A stretch of DNA of 6,561 nucleotides. It comes from an uncultured Pseudomonadota bacterium (GTDB taxonomy: Bacteria > Myxococcota_A > UBA9042 > CAIXZC01). The notes under the pieces were generated by a model. The model searched no databases and was not told the origin of the DNA. It saw nothing but the letters and a program-made list of their open reading frames with translations. The stretch spans positions 1 to 6,561 of the forward strand of contig CALFHQ010001014.1 of assembly GCA_937876385.1 (NCBI GenBank). Direction: 5' to 3'. Positions 1 through 6,470 of the stretch are shown one piece after another; the stretch's first letter is position 1; every line of letters begins with the position of its first letter. The position numbers were made by a program, and so were the translations under genes.

Positions 1-1224
1 GTCATCTGCAACGCCGACGAAGGGGATCCGGGTGCCTTCATGGACCGTTCTCTTCTCGAAGGGGACCCCCTTTCCGTCCTGGAAGGAATGGCCATTTGCG
101 GCTACGCCATCGGGTCGAGTTTTGGCTATGTATACTGCCGAGCCGAGTATCCTCTAGCGCTGGTGAGACTGCGTGCTGCCATTGGCCAGGCAAAGGAACG
201 CAATCTGCTGGGCGAAGACATCATGGGGTCCGGATTCACCTTCAATATTAAGGTAAAGGAGGGTGCTGGAGCCTTCGTGTGTGGTGAAGAGACGGCCCTC
301 ATGGCCTCCATCGAAGGGCGTCGTGGAATGCCCCGTTTTCGACCTCCCTTCCCGGCGGTGAAAGGGCTGTTCGGGAAACCCACCAACATCAACAACGTGG
401 AGACCCTGGCCAACCTCTCGTATATCATCTCCAACGGCGCCGAGGCCTTCTCGTCGCTGGGCACCGAGGGAAGCAAGGGAACCAAGGTCTTCGCACTGGC
501 CGGAAAAATCAACCGAGGCGGGCTTGTGGAGGTTCCCATGGGAATGTCCATCAACCAGCTCGTCTTCGAAGTGGGCGGTGGGGTTCCCGACGGGCGAACC
601 TTCAAGGCCGTGCAGATGGGTGGACCCTCCGGAGGGTGCATTCCTGCCAGCATGGGTGAAACCCCCATCGACTACGAGAACATCGTGAAGACCGGAGCCA
701 TCATGGGTTCTGGCGGCGTCATCGTCATGGACGACAGCACCTGCATGGTGGATGTGGCCCGCTACTTCCTCTCGTTTACTCAGGCGGAATCGTGCGGAAA
801 GTGCACCTTCTGTCGAGTGGGCACCAAGCGAATGCTCGAAATCCTCGAGCGAATTGTTGCAGGACAAGGAGAAGAGGAAGACATCGACCGGCTCCTTGAC
901 CTTGCCGAGCAGATCAAGAGTTCCACCCTGTGCGGATTGGGGCAGACCGCTCCCAACCCGGTGCTCACCACCGTCAAATATTTCCGAGAGGAATACGAGG
1001 CGCACATCCGGGACAAGAAATGCCCTGCGCATTCCTGCAATGCCCTCGTGGATTACTCCATCAACGTGGACAAGTGCACCGGTTGTACCCTGTGCGCTCG
1101 AGCTTGCCCGGTGGATGCCATCTCGGGAGAGCGGAAGGCCGCTCACATCATCGACAAGGAAGTGTGCATTCGATGTGGGAAGTGCATCACAGTGTGCAAT
1201 TTCGACGCCGTAGTCAAACAGTAG
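1..1224 (+). CDS. NuoF/HydB-like NADH-binding flavoprotein subunit, 5' partial
   Basis: Frame 1 is open from the left edge to TAG at 1222-1224, giving 407 visible residues; the ATG at 40 is internal, because the conserved NADEGDPGAF segment lies before it. Seen in order (window residue numbers): the NADE/GDPGAF nucleotide-FMN segment (5-13), a GAGAFVCGEETAL loop and EGRRGMPR (about 89-112), NNVET near 131-135, and an N3-type [4Fe-4S] site with C265, C268, C271 and C311. Then comes a CPAHSC motif (341-346), at a place where HydB-type proteins carry a probable zinc site, and a C-terminal ferredoxin with C359/C362/C365/C369 and C389/C392/C395/C399. Plain NuoF lacks this ferredoxin tail, whereas HydB/HndC-type subunits have it. 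The family oxidises or reduces NAD(H) at FMN and passes electrons to Fe-S partners in the cytoplasm. About 200 N-terminal residues, expected to hold the Rossmann-like start and perhaps a thioredoxin-like [2Fe-2S] domain, lie outside the window. The next gene follows after 19 bases, so they are probably co-transcribed. The family call is firm; the exact complex is inferred. Confidence 0.93.
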   Translation, partial: VICNADEGDPGAFMDRSLLEGDPLSVLEGMAICGYAIGSSFGYVYCRAEYPLALVRLRAAIGQAKERNLLGEDIMGSGFTFNIKVKEGAGAFVCGEETALMASIEGRRGMPRFRPPFPAVKGLFGKPTNINNVETLANLSYIISNGAEAFSSLGTEGSKGTKVFALAGKINRGGLVEVPMGMSINQLVFEVGGGVPDGRTFKAVQMGGPSGGCIPASMGETPIDYENIVKTGAIMGSGGVIVMDDSTCMVDVARYFLSFTQAESCGKCTFCRVGTKRMLEILERIVAGQGEEEDIDRLLDLAEQIKSSTLCGLGQTAPNPVLTTVKYFREEYEAHIRDKKCPAHSCNALVDYSINVDKCTGCTLCARACPVDAISGERKAAHIIDKEVCIRCGKCITVCNFDAVVKQ

Positions 1225-1231
1225 AGACGGT

Positions 1232-1237
1232 AGGAGG
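1232..1237 (+). promoter_or_regulatory. Ribosome binding site of the NuoG-GltD fusion gene
   Basis: A perfect AGGAGG sits in the 19-base gap after the NuoF-like stop, six bases before GTG at 1244. It fixes the GTG as the start: the protein then opens directly into the first beta strand of the [2Fe-2S] domain. Confidence 0.85.
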
Positions 1238-1243
1238 TCAGCC

Positions 1244-4200
1244 GTGCAAGAACGGAAAATCACCATTGACGGCAAAGAATATAAGGCCAGCCCCGGAGAG
1301 ACCATCTTGCAGGTGGCTCGCCGAGAGGGCTTTGGAGAGCGTATCCCAACCCTTTGTTACGAACCGGCATTGCCGCCGTACACCTCGTGCTTCGTGTGCA
1401 TTGTGGAAGTCGAAGGGATGAACAAACTCGTCCCCGCTTGCTCCACCGAAGCGGGGAACGGCATGGTCGTGCACACCCAGTCGCCTCGGGTCGAGAAGGC
1501 TCGAAAGACGTCCCTTGAGCTGCTCATGTCGAATCACCCGGCCGACTGCATGGCCCCTTGCAGCAGAGGGTGCCCCGCTGGAATCGACATCCAGCAGTAC
1601 CTGGCGCTGGCCAAAGAAGGCAAGTACATCGAGGCCATTCAGACCATTCGAGAGCGAAATCCCCTCCCGGTGCTGTGCGGACGAGTGTGCGTCAGGCGGT
1701 GTGAAGAAGTCTGCCGACGGGACATTCTGGACGAGCCGGTTGGAATCAACATGGTCAAACGAACCGCCTCGGACTATTGGATTGAACATCCGTACGAAGA
1801 GGTCCCCGGCGATGCCACCGGGAAGCACGTTGCCATCATCGGTGGTGGCCCCGCCGGTCTCACGGCCGCCTACTTCCTGAGACTCAAAGGGCACAGAGTG
1901 ACCATCTTCGAGATGCACGACAAGCTCGGCGGGATGGTGCGCTGGGGAATCCCCGACTACCGGCTCCCTCAGAAGCTCCTCGACTGGGAAATTCAGCAAA
2001 TCCTGGACCTCGGCGTGGAGGCTCGCCTCAACACCCGCATCGGCCGCGACGTGACCATGGATGAGTTGCACAACGACTTCGACGCCATCTTCGTCAGCGT
2101 GGGAGCGCAACTGGGAACCGGCGCACGAATCAAGGGAGAAGACCACCCCGCAGTGTTCACCGGCGTTCAGTACTTGGACGACGTGAAAAACGACTGCGCC
2201 GTGAATGTAGAAGGGAAGAAAGTGGTTATCGTGGGCGGCGGAAACACCGCCATCGATGCATCTCGAACCGCCCTGCGAGCCAAATCCGAGCATGTCACCA
2301 TCCTGTACCGTCGAACTCGCAACGAGATGCCGGCAAACGACGAGGAAATCGTGGCAGCGGACGAGGAAGGGGTGCGAATGGAGTTCCTCATCACACCCAC
2401 GCAGGTGGTTGCCGATGAGGACGGCACTTTCAAGGGGCTGACCTGCATCAAGATGCAGTTGGGAGAACCGGATTCCAGCGGTCGTCGGCGACCCGTGCCG
2501 GTGCCTGACAGCGACCACTTCGTCGCTTGCGACGTTGTGATTGAGGCCATCGGGCAGAAGGTTGACCTCGACGGATTGACCCAGGTCGGCGACAAGGAGC
2601 TGGACTTGAGTCGATGGGGAACCGTGGAAGCAGACGAGTACTCCTGTTCCACAAACGTCGAAGGGATCTTCGCCGGGGGCGATTGCGTCACCGGACCTGC
2701 CGTGGTCATCGACGCCATCGGTTGGGGGCGTAAGGCTGCACTCTCCATCGAGCAATATCTCACCGTGGGGGCTGCTTCACGGATTCTGGACAAGTACTCT
2801 TCTCGAAAGGAGAACTACGGAGAGCTGCGGAAGTCCGATCTTCCCCCGTCCTCCAACGCCAAACGGGCTCACCTGGGGGAGGCGGATCCAGCCGAGCGGA
2901 TCACCCACTTCAACGAAGGGGAGTTCAGCATTCCCGACCACGAGGTAGAGGAGGAAGCCGGTCGTTGCCTGTCGTGTGGCTGCGCTGCCTCAAAGGACTG
3001 CGAGCTGCGGGACTTGGCTGAGCGATACTCGGTGGATGAGACAGCCAAACACCAGGCCGTCATGCATCGCATCGATCGAAGCAACCCCTATATCATCATG
3101 GATCCCAACAAGTGCATCTTGTGCACTCGTTGCATCCGAACGTGCTCCGACATTCTGGGCATTGCGGCTCTGGGACTCATCGACCGAGGCTTTGAAACCA
3201 TCGTTCGACCGACCCTGGGCCGACCCCTCACGGAGACAGAGTGCATCTCTTGCGGAAACTGTGTCGACGCATGCCCCACGGGAGCTTTGAACTTCAAGGG
3301 GCTGCACCGAACCGATCCGGTCATTGAGAAGGCCCCGTCGGTGTGCACCCTCTGCGAAGAATTGTGCGACATCGAAGTGGGAGACAACCTCTTTGGGCAC
3401 TCCGTTCGTGTTACTGAAGACGAAGACGGAATCCGTCAAATGATTTGCAAACTCGGACGCTTCGGCAATGAAGAGTTTCTTGCCGGAGACCGGGTGACAC
3501 AACCGTTGGTGAGAAAGCAGGGAGTGTTGGAGCCAGCCACTTGGGACGAGGCCGTTGATGCGGCTATTGCGGGGCTGAAGAAGGTCGCCGACACCCATGG
3601 AACCGATGCAGTTCTGGTGAGTGGTTCCGGCGAGCTTTCCTGCGAAGAGGCGGCCCTCCTGGCGGCCGTTGGAAACGAGGGCTTTGGTGCCCGAACCGTG
3701 AGCCTCTCCAGCCTGGCCTCGAATGCCGACGGGTATTCTCTGAACGGATTCCAGGGAAGCACTGCTTCGACGGCTTCCTTTGCCGACCTGGAGAACGCTT
3801 CGGTTGTGGTGGTCGTGGGGGAAGACCCGACGGTGAAGAACCCGGTGGCCGCAGCCCGAATTCGCCGAGCCCACCGAAATGGGGCGACCATCATCTCGAT
3901 CACCGATTCCCACAGTGGACTCATGCGCCTCTCATCTGCCTGGTTGGAAGCTCGCAAGGGAACCCATTCGCTGGTCATGGGGTGGTTGCTTTCCAAGGTG
4001 ATTCGTAGCGCCCAAAGCGTTCCCGAAGAGGTCACTGCAGTGGCCCACGCACTGGCCGCTGTGAACCCCAAGCGTGTTGCTCGGGATACCGGCGTGAACC
4101 TGGACCAACTGGATGCCGCCGGAGCGATTCTGGCCCAGGCTGATGGGCCGGTGGTCGGGCTGTACAACGTGGAAGGGGAGAATCGTTCTCCCGACGATTT

Positions 4201-4789
4201 GCTCATGCTGGCAGAGATGGTCGAACTGGCCGGCGCCGGCTCGAAGAGCGGCGTCGTTCTTACCGCGAACTCGGCCAACCTGGCTGGTATCAAGCGGGCA
4301 GGTCTCCTGCCCGAATCTGAGGGCCAGCAGGAAGAAATCGTCACCGCTCTTCACGGTGGAGAGATTCTGGGTGCGTGGTTGCTGAGGGAAGACCCCCTGT
4401 CGGATCCCGAAAGCCGCGACATCTTCGAGAACGTCGAGTTTCTCGTGGTTCAGGACGTTTTTGATTCCCTCACTGCTGGACGAGCCGATGTGGTGCTCCC
4501 GGCGAGCACTCATTTTGAGACCGGGGGAACCTTTGTGCGAAGCGATGGCACCCTGCGCAATGCAGCGCCTGTTATCGATGCGGTTGTGGAACGCTCCGTT
4601 CAAGATGTCCTGAACGCCGTCTTGAAGGCCACGAAGGTTGCGTCGCCGGAGGTGGACTTGTCCAAATGCGATGAGAGCCCGGCGATTGCTGGGTGGCCGG
4701 TTCCAAAACCGGGCGTGGACACTTCCCATCGACACGACGCCCAGATTCGCACCAGCCTCACAAGCATTCCGGCCAAGTTGCTCATCTAA
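1244..4789 (+). CDS. NuoG-GltD mosaic: multi Fe-S, FAD/NAD(P) oxidoreductase with molybdopterin-oxidoreductase-like tail
   Basis: This is a 1181-residue protein starting at GTG and ending at TAA. Domains seen: residues 1-95, NuoG/HydA-type [2Fe-2S] ferredoxin (C38, C49, C52, C66); 98-160, Fe-S segment with H98/C102/C106/C110 and C145/C149/C153/C157, as in GltD/NfnB N-termini, which bind two [4Fe-4S] clusters; 195-500, GltD-type flavoprotein with FAD loop GGGPAG (200-205), NAD(P) loop GGGNTA (331-336), YRR at 355-357 and AGGD at 477-480. Then an extra Cys group (C575, C578, C580, C586), a NuoG-like two-cluster ferredoxin (C624/C627/C630/C634 and C667/C670/C673/C677), and a molybdopterin-oxidoreductase-type [4Fe-4S] site (C701, C704, C708, C735). 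Residues 740-1181 resemble a shortened NuoG/FDH fold, including ADVVLPAS and GTFVRSDG near the end, without a recognisable Mo/W-ligand Cys. No signal peptide or membrane segment is seen, so it is probably cytoplasmic. GltD modules commonly use NADPH, and the YRR arginines fit that. With the upstream NuoF-like subunit I infer an NAD(H)/NADP(H) electron-transfer complex, perhaps bifurcating with ferredoxin. Glutamate synthase is unlikely because no GltA-like gene is present here. Confidence 0.9.
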   Translation: MQERKITIDGKEYKASPGETILQVARREGFGERIPTLCYEPALPPYTSCFVCIVEVEGMNKLVPACSTEAGNGMVVHTQSPRVEKARKTSLELLMSNHPADCMAPCSRGCPAGIDIQQYLALAKEGKYIEAIQTIRERNPLPVLCGRVCVRRCEEVCRRDILDEPVGINMVKRTASDYWIEHPYEEVPGDATGKHVAIIGGGPAGLTAAYFLRLKGHRVTIFEMHDKLGGMVRWGIPDYRLPQKLLDWEIQQILDLGVEARLNTRIGRDVTMDELHNDFDAIFVSVGAQLGTGARIKGEDHPAVFTGVQYLDDVKNDCAVNVEGKKVVIVGGGNTAIDASRTALRAKSEHVTILYRRTRNEMPANDEEIVAADEEGVRMEFLITPTQVVADEDGTFKGLTCIKMQLGEPDSSGRRRPVPVPDSDHFVACDVVIEAIGQKVDLDGLTQVGDKELDLSRWGTVEADEYSCSTNVEGIFAGGDCVTGPAVVIDAIGWGRKAALSIEQYLTVGAASRILDKYSSRKENYGELRKSDLPPSSNAKRAHLGEADPAERITHFNEGEFSIPDHEVEEEAGRCLSCGCAASKDCELRDLAERYSVDETAKHQAVMHRIDRSNPYIIMDPNKCILCTRCIRTCSDILGIAALGLIDRGFETIVRPTLGRPLTETECISCGNCVDACPTGALNFKGLHRTDPVIEKAPSVCTLCEELCDIEVGDNLFGHSVRVTEDEDGIRQMICKLGRFGNEEFLAGDRVTQPLVRKQGVLEPATWDEAVDAAIAGLKKVADTHGTDAVLVSGSGELSCEEAALLAAVGNEGFGARTVSLSSLASNADGYSLNGFQGSTASTASFADLENASVVVVVGEDPTVKNPVAAARIRRAHRNGATIISITDSHSGLMRLSSAWLEARKGTHSLVMGWLLSKVIRSAQSVPEEVTAVAHALAAVNPKRVARDTGVNLDQLDAAGAILAQADGPVVGLYNVEGENRSPDDLLMLAEMVELAGAGSKSGVVLTANSANLAGIKRAGLLPESEGQQEEIVTALHGGEILGAWLLREDPLSDPESRDIFENVEFLVVQDVFDSLTAGRADVVLPASTHFETGGTFVRSDGTLRNAAPVIDAVVERSVQDVLNAVLKATKVASPEVDLSKCDESPAIAGWPVPKPGVDTSHRHDAQIRTSLTSIPAKLLI

Positions 4790-4804
4790 ACAGGGGCATC
4801 TCGA

Positions 4805-4845
4805 CCAAACGGAGTTGGCTCACTGACTGAGCCAACTCCGTTTGG
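4805..4845. terminator. Perfect 18-bp inverted repeat, probable bidirectional terminator
   Basis: Arms 4805-4822 and 4828-4845 are exact reverse complements, separated by a five-base loop CTGAC. The hairpin starts 15 bases after the stop of the NuoG-GltD gene and lies 81 bases beyond the stop of the convergent minus-strand gene. The outer part of the stem reads CCAAAC/GTTTGG, giving a short T run on either strand but no long U tract, so it is not a textbook intrinsic terminator. Position and symmetry nevertheless favour termination or 3'-end protection for both transcripts. The remaining bases of the 4790-4925 gap hold nothing I can identify. Confidence 0.75.
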
Positions 4846-4925
4846 GCTGCAAGGCGGGGCATGAAACAGCAACCGAGAAGGTGTTGGTGTCCTGCTGCGC
4901 GCGGCGTGCTGCTGCTTGCGTGCTC

Positions 4926-5924
4926 CTACAGTCTCTCGAGCCGTCGTTCAAAGAGTCGAGCGTACTCGTTGAGTCCCTTTTCACGTGCTGTGTTGACGAT
5001 CTGTTTGGCGAGGGCCATGAGGGTCGCTTTGTGGAAGTGGAACAGGGCGGGGTACTCTTCGTCCCGTGGGCACAGCAGGAGGTCGTCCAGGGCGAAGAGG
5101 GGCTTGCCCATGAGGAGGAACGACTGGCTCCTGAAGAGGTATGCTGTGTGTGGCTCCAAGAGGCCCAGCTCGAGGGCACGACTGAAGTCACCGGCACCCT
5201 TCAGGAGTTGACCGGTGTTGAGGTGCGCCCGACCGCGCAGGAAGTGCTTGTCTGCAGTGGGTTCCTGGCGAAGATCGGCGGTGAGCTCCTCGATGCGACG
5301 GGCAGTGATGGCGTTCTTCTGCTTCCGGAATCGCTCGGGAGGTCCCAGGATGTGCCAAAGGGTCGCTGCCAACTGGGGACGAACGGTTACGTCCGTTTCG
5401 AGCTTGTTCATTTCGAGGAGGGGGGGAAGGAGCATCATGTTGGTCATCTTGCCCAACGCCCAGAGGACGCAGACCCGCACGTCGTTGTCTCGGTCTGACA
5501 GGCGCCTGAGTAGCTTCATCACGAGCTCTGGCTGAGGGGGCTTGTTCGCCTCCTGGCCCAGCCGAATCGCTGCCTGTCCCCGTTCCCAATTCTCCCCCAT
5601 GGTCAACTTGCGGAGGGTTAACTCTGTGTCTTCTTCGTGGCTCAAGGTCAGGTGTCCCTTGCCCAGGGGTAGGGGGGGGATTCGCTCGTGGCGCCATACC
5701 AATTCATCTTCCGAGAAGCCGAGGAAGGTGGGGCCCTCTGGATTGCTTACCTCAAGGGCTGCATCGAGTAGAAACGCCCGCTCGATACGGATCGACTCCG
5801 GGTCTTCGGAATCTCCTGGGTAGGTGGATGACGGGGGATCGGTAACATCGCAGTGTGGGCAGTGTGTTGAGTCATCCGGCAGGGGTCGACGACATCGAAA
5901 GCAGATCAGCGTAGAATCGGGCAC
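4926..5924 (-). CDS. Zinc ribbon-HEAT-TPR protein of unknown function
   Basis: The protein has 332 residues from GTG at 5924 to TAG at 4928-4926. The GTG start is chosen because GGAGGT lies three bases upstream and a promoter-like element ends just before that; in-frame ATGs at 5951 and 5978 have no good ribosome binding site and lie at or upstream of the predicted transcription start. Seen: an N-terminal zinc ribbon (C8, C11, C22, C25), an acidic, Pro/Ser-rich linker (about 26-48), a region to about 110 that I do not recognise, helical HEAT-like repeats (about 111-194, including the DNDVRVCVLWALGK helix pair), and TPR-like repeats (about 222-300, including GRAHLNTGQ and a second copy near 260-285), ending in a charged helix. 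No signal peptide or membrane segment is seen, so it should be cytoplasmic. HEAT and TPR arrays usually mediate protein-protein contacts, so a scaffold or regulatory role is plausible but not shown. It is convergent with the redox operon and divergent from the lipoprotein genes, so it is probably transcribed alone. Confidence 0.85.
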   Translation of the reverse strand: MPDSTLICFRCRRPLPDDSTHCPHCDVTDPPSSTYPGDSEDPESIRIERAFLLDAALEVSNPEGPTFLGFSEDELVWRHERIPPLPLGKGHLTLSHEEDTELTLRKLTMGENWERGQAAIRLGQEANKPPQPELVMKLLRRLSDRDNDVRVCVLWALGKMTNMMLLPPLLEMNKLETDVTVRPQLAATLWHILGPPERFRKQKNAITARRIEELTADLRQEPTADKHFLRGRAHLNTGQLLKGAGDFSRALELGLLEPHTAYLFRSQSFLLMGKPLFALDDLLLCPRDEEYPALFHFHKATLMALAKQIVNTAREKGLNEYARLFERRLERL

Positions 5925-5927
5925 GGA

Positions 5928-5933
5928 ACCTCC
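5928..5933 (-). promoter_or_regulatory. Ribosome binding site deciding the GTG start of the HEAT-TPR gene
   Basis: Read on the minus strand this is GGAGGT followed by TCC and GTG (5924-5922). It is the only strong Shine-Dalgarno match near the possible starts and supports GTG over the in-frame ATGs upstream. Confidence 0.7.
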
Positions 5934-5952
5934 ACCAGATAGAGTAACCATC

Positions 5953-5962
5953 TTCACGTGAA
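5953..5962. repeat. 10-bp perfect palindrome at the predicted minus-strand transcription start, possible operator
   Basis: TTCACGTGAA equals its own reverse complement. It lies between the predicted -10 box (sharing its last base) and the predicted start point near 5955 of the HEAT-TPR gene, where a bound repressor would block initiation. Only one copy was noticed, and a 10-mer palindrome can arise by chance. Confidence 0.35.
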
Positions 5963-5990
5963 TTGTAGGCCTCTTCATGGTAGCAATCAA
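5962..5990 (-). promoter_or_regulatory. Sigma-70-like promoter for the HEAT-TPR gene
   Basis: Read on the minus strand, TTGATT (5990-5985), a 17-base spacer, then TACAAT (5967-5962). These match four and five of six consensus bases with ideal spacing. The predicted start point, near 5955, leaves a leader of about 30 bases carrying the GGAGGT ribosome binding site before GTG 5924. Confidence 0.6.
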
Positions 5991-6015
5991 CCATCCAATG
6001 TAGTCAACGCAGTTG

Positions 6016-6044
6016 TTTACATCGCCGATGGAAGCCGTCATAAT
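6016..6044 (+). promoter_or_regulatory. Sigma-70-like promoter for the lipoprotein genes
   Basis: TTTACA (6016-6021), a 17-base spacer and CATAAT (6039-6044) each match five of six consensus bases. Transcription would start near 6051, leaving a leader of about 24 bases that contains GGAGG before ATG 6075. Confidence 0.65.
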
Positions 6045-6063
6045 TCCACAAATTGAACCCCAT

Positions 6064-6068
6064 GGAGG
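6064..6068 (+). promoter_or_regulatory. Ribosome binding site of the first lipoprotein gene
   Basis: GGAGG lies six bases before ATG 6075. It selects this start and frame over the competing ATG at 6053, which lies in another frame without such a site. Confidence 0.75.
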
Positions 6069-6074
6069 CGAGAC

Positions 6075-6470
6075 ATGAGAGTGCTGAGAACCTGGCTGCT
6101 GGTGACGGCTCTGGTAGTGGTGGGATGCGCCACCGCACCGCCGGAAGAAGAGAAAACTCCCCAACAGGTCGCTTTGGAGAAACAGTACCAACAGCTCCAG
6201 CAGGAGATCAACACGATCAATGGGCAACGCTCCCAGGCTCTGGGGCAGGCGAGCAACTTGTTCAAGAAGGCCGGTGCGCTGGAATCCAAGCGAAAGCTGG
6301 GCAGCTCCCGCAGTTTGGCAGCGGTCCCGGCCAAGCACAAGAGAGCCAGCTCTCAGCGCCTGCTGGGCCCGGTGACCTTCAAGTACAAGAAGGCCACTTT
6401 CAAGGTGCAGGAGTCCGGTCCTGGAAGCAGTGGCGCCCTGTCCATTTTCAACCTCACAATCAGCCGCTAG
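6075..6470 (+). CDS. Small predicted lipoprotein with coiled-coil segment
   Basis: The protein has 131 residues, ATG to TAG. Seen: a basic N-terminus (R2, R5), a hydrophobic stretch (6-17) and lipobox VVGC with C18 as the predicted lipidated cysteine. Alanine follows the cysteine, so by the E. coli +2 rule it would go to the outer membrane, if that rule holds in this organism. A Pro/Glu-rich tether (about 21-28) leads to a Gln/Glu-rich heptad-like stretch (about 30-60), probably a short coiled coil. The C-terminal third (about 95-131) is richer in alternating hydrophobic and polar residues and may form beta strands. I recognise no family. The gene is the first of a pair: the next start follows after 10 bases, and the promoter at 6016-6044 probably drives both. 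Confidence 0.85.
   Translation: MRVLRTWLLVTALVVVGCATAPPEEEKTPQQVALEKQYQQLQQEINTINGQRSQALGQASNLFKKAGALESKRKLGSSRSLAAVPAKHKRASSQRLLGPVTFKYKKATFKVQESGPGSSGALSIFNLTISR

Noticed and set aside
154..1305. Long open frame on the minus strand opposite the NuoF-like gene
   Set aside because: It is antisense to a strongly conserved gene, its translation shows no recognisable domain, and it has no plausible ribosome binding site that I can see. Codon bias of the real gene explains the lack of stops.
1238..2755. 505-codon open frame on the minus strand opposite the NuoG-GltD fusion
   Set aside because: The plus strand in this stretch encodes clear [2Fe-2S], Fe-S and FAD/NAD(P) motifs; the antisense product is His/Asp/Val-rich without known motifs, typical of a shadow frame.
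4229..4240. 12-base palindrome GCCGGCGCCGGC inside the fusion gene
   Set aside because: It encodes an Ala-Gly repeat in a GC-rich coding region; simple composition explains it and no regulatory context is present.
2990..4735. Several antisense frames opposite the C-terminal half of the fusion gene
   Set aside because: Same reasoning: they overlap each other and the conserved ferredoxin and NuoG-like domains, and show no independent coding signal.
1..4789. Formate dehydrogenase or glutamate synthase operon
   Set aside because: The catalytic Cys/Sec motif of formate dehydrogenase is absent from the molybdopterin-oxidoreductase-like tail, and no GltA-type large subunit is present; the GltD similarity reflects a shared electron-input module.
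4861..5211. Plus-strand frame whose start looks like a lipoprotein signal (LLLACS)
   Set aside because: There is no good ribosome binding site before ATG 4861, the hydrophobic stretch is very short, and most of the frame is antisense to the zinc ribbon-HEAT-TPR gene. The resemblance is probably chance.
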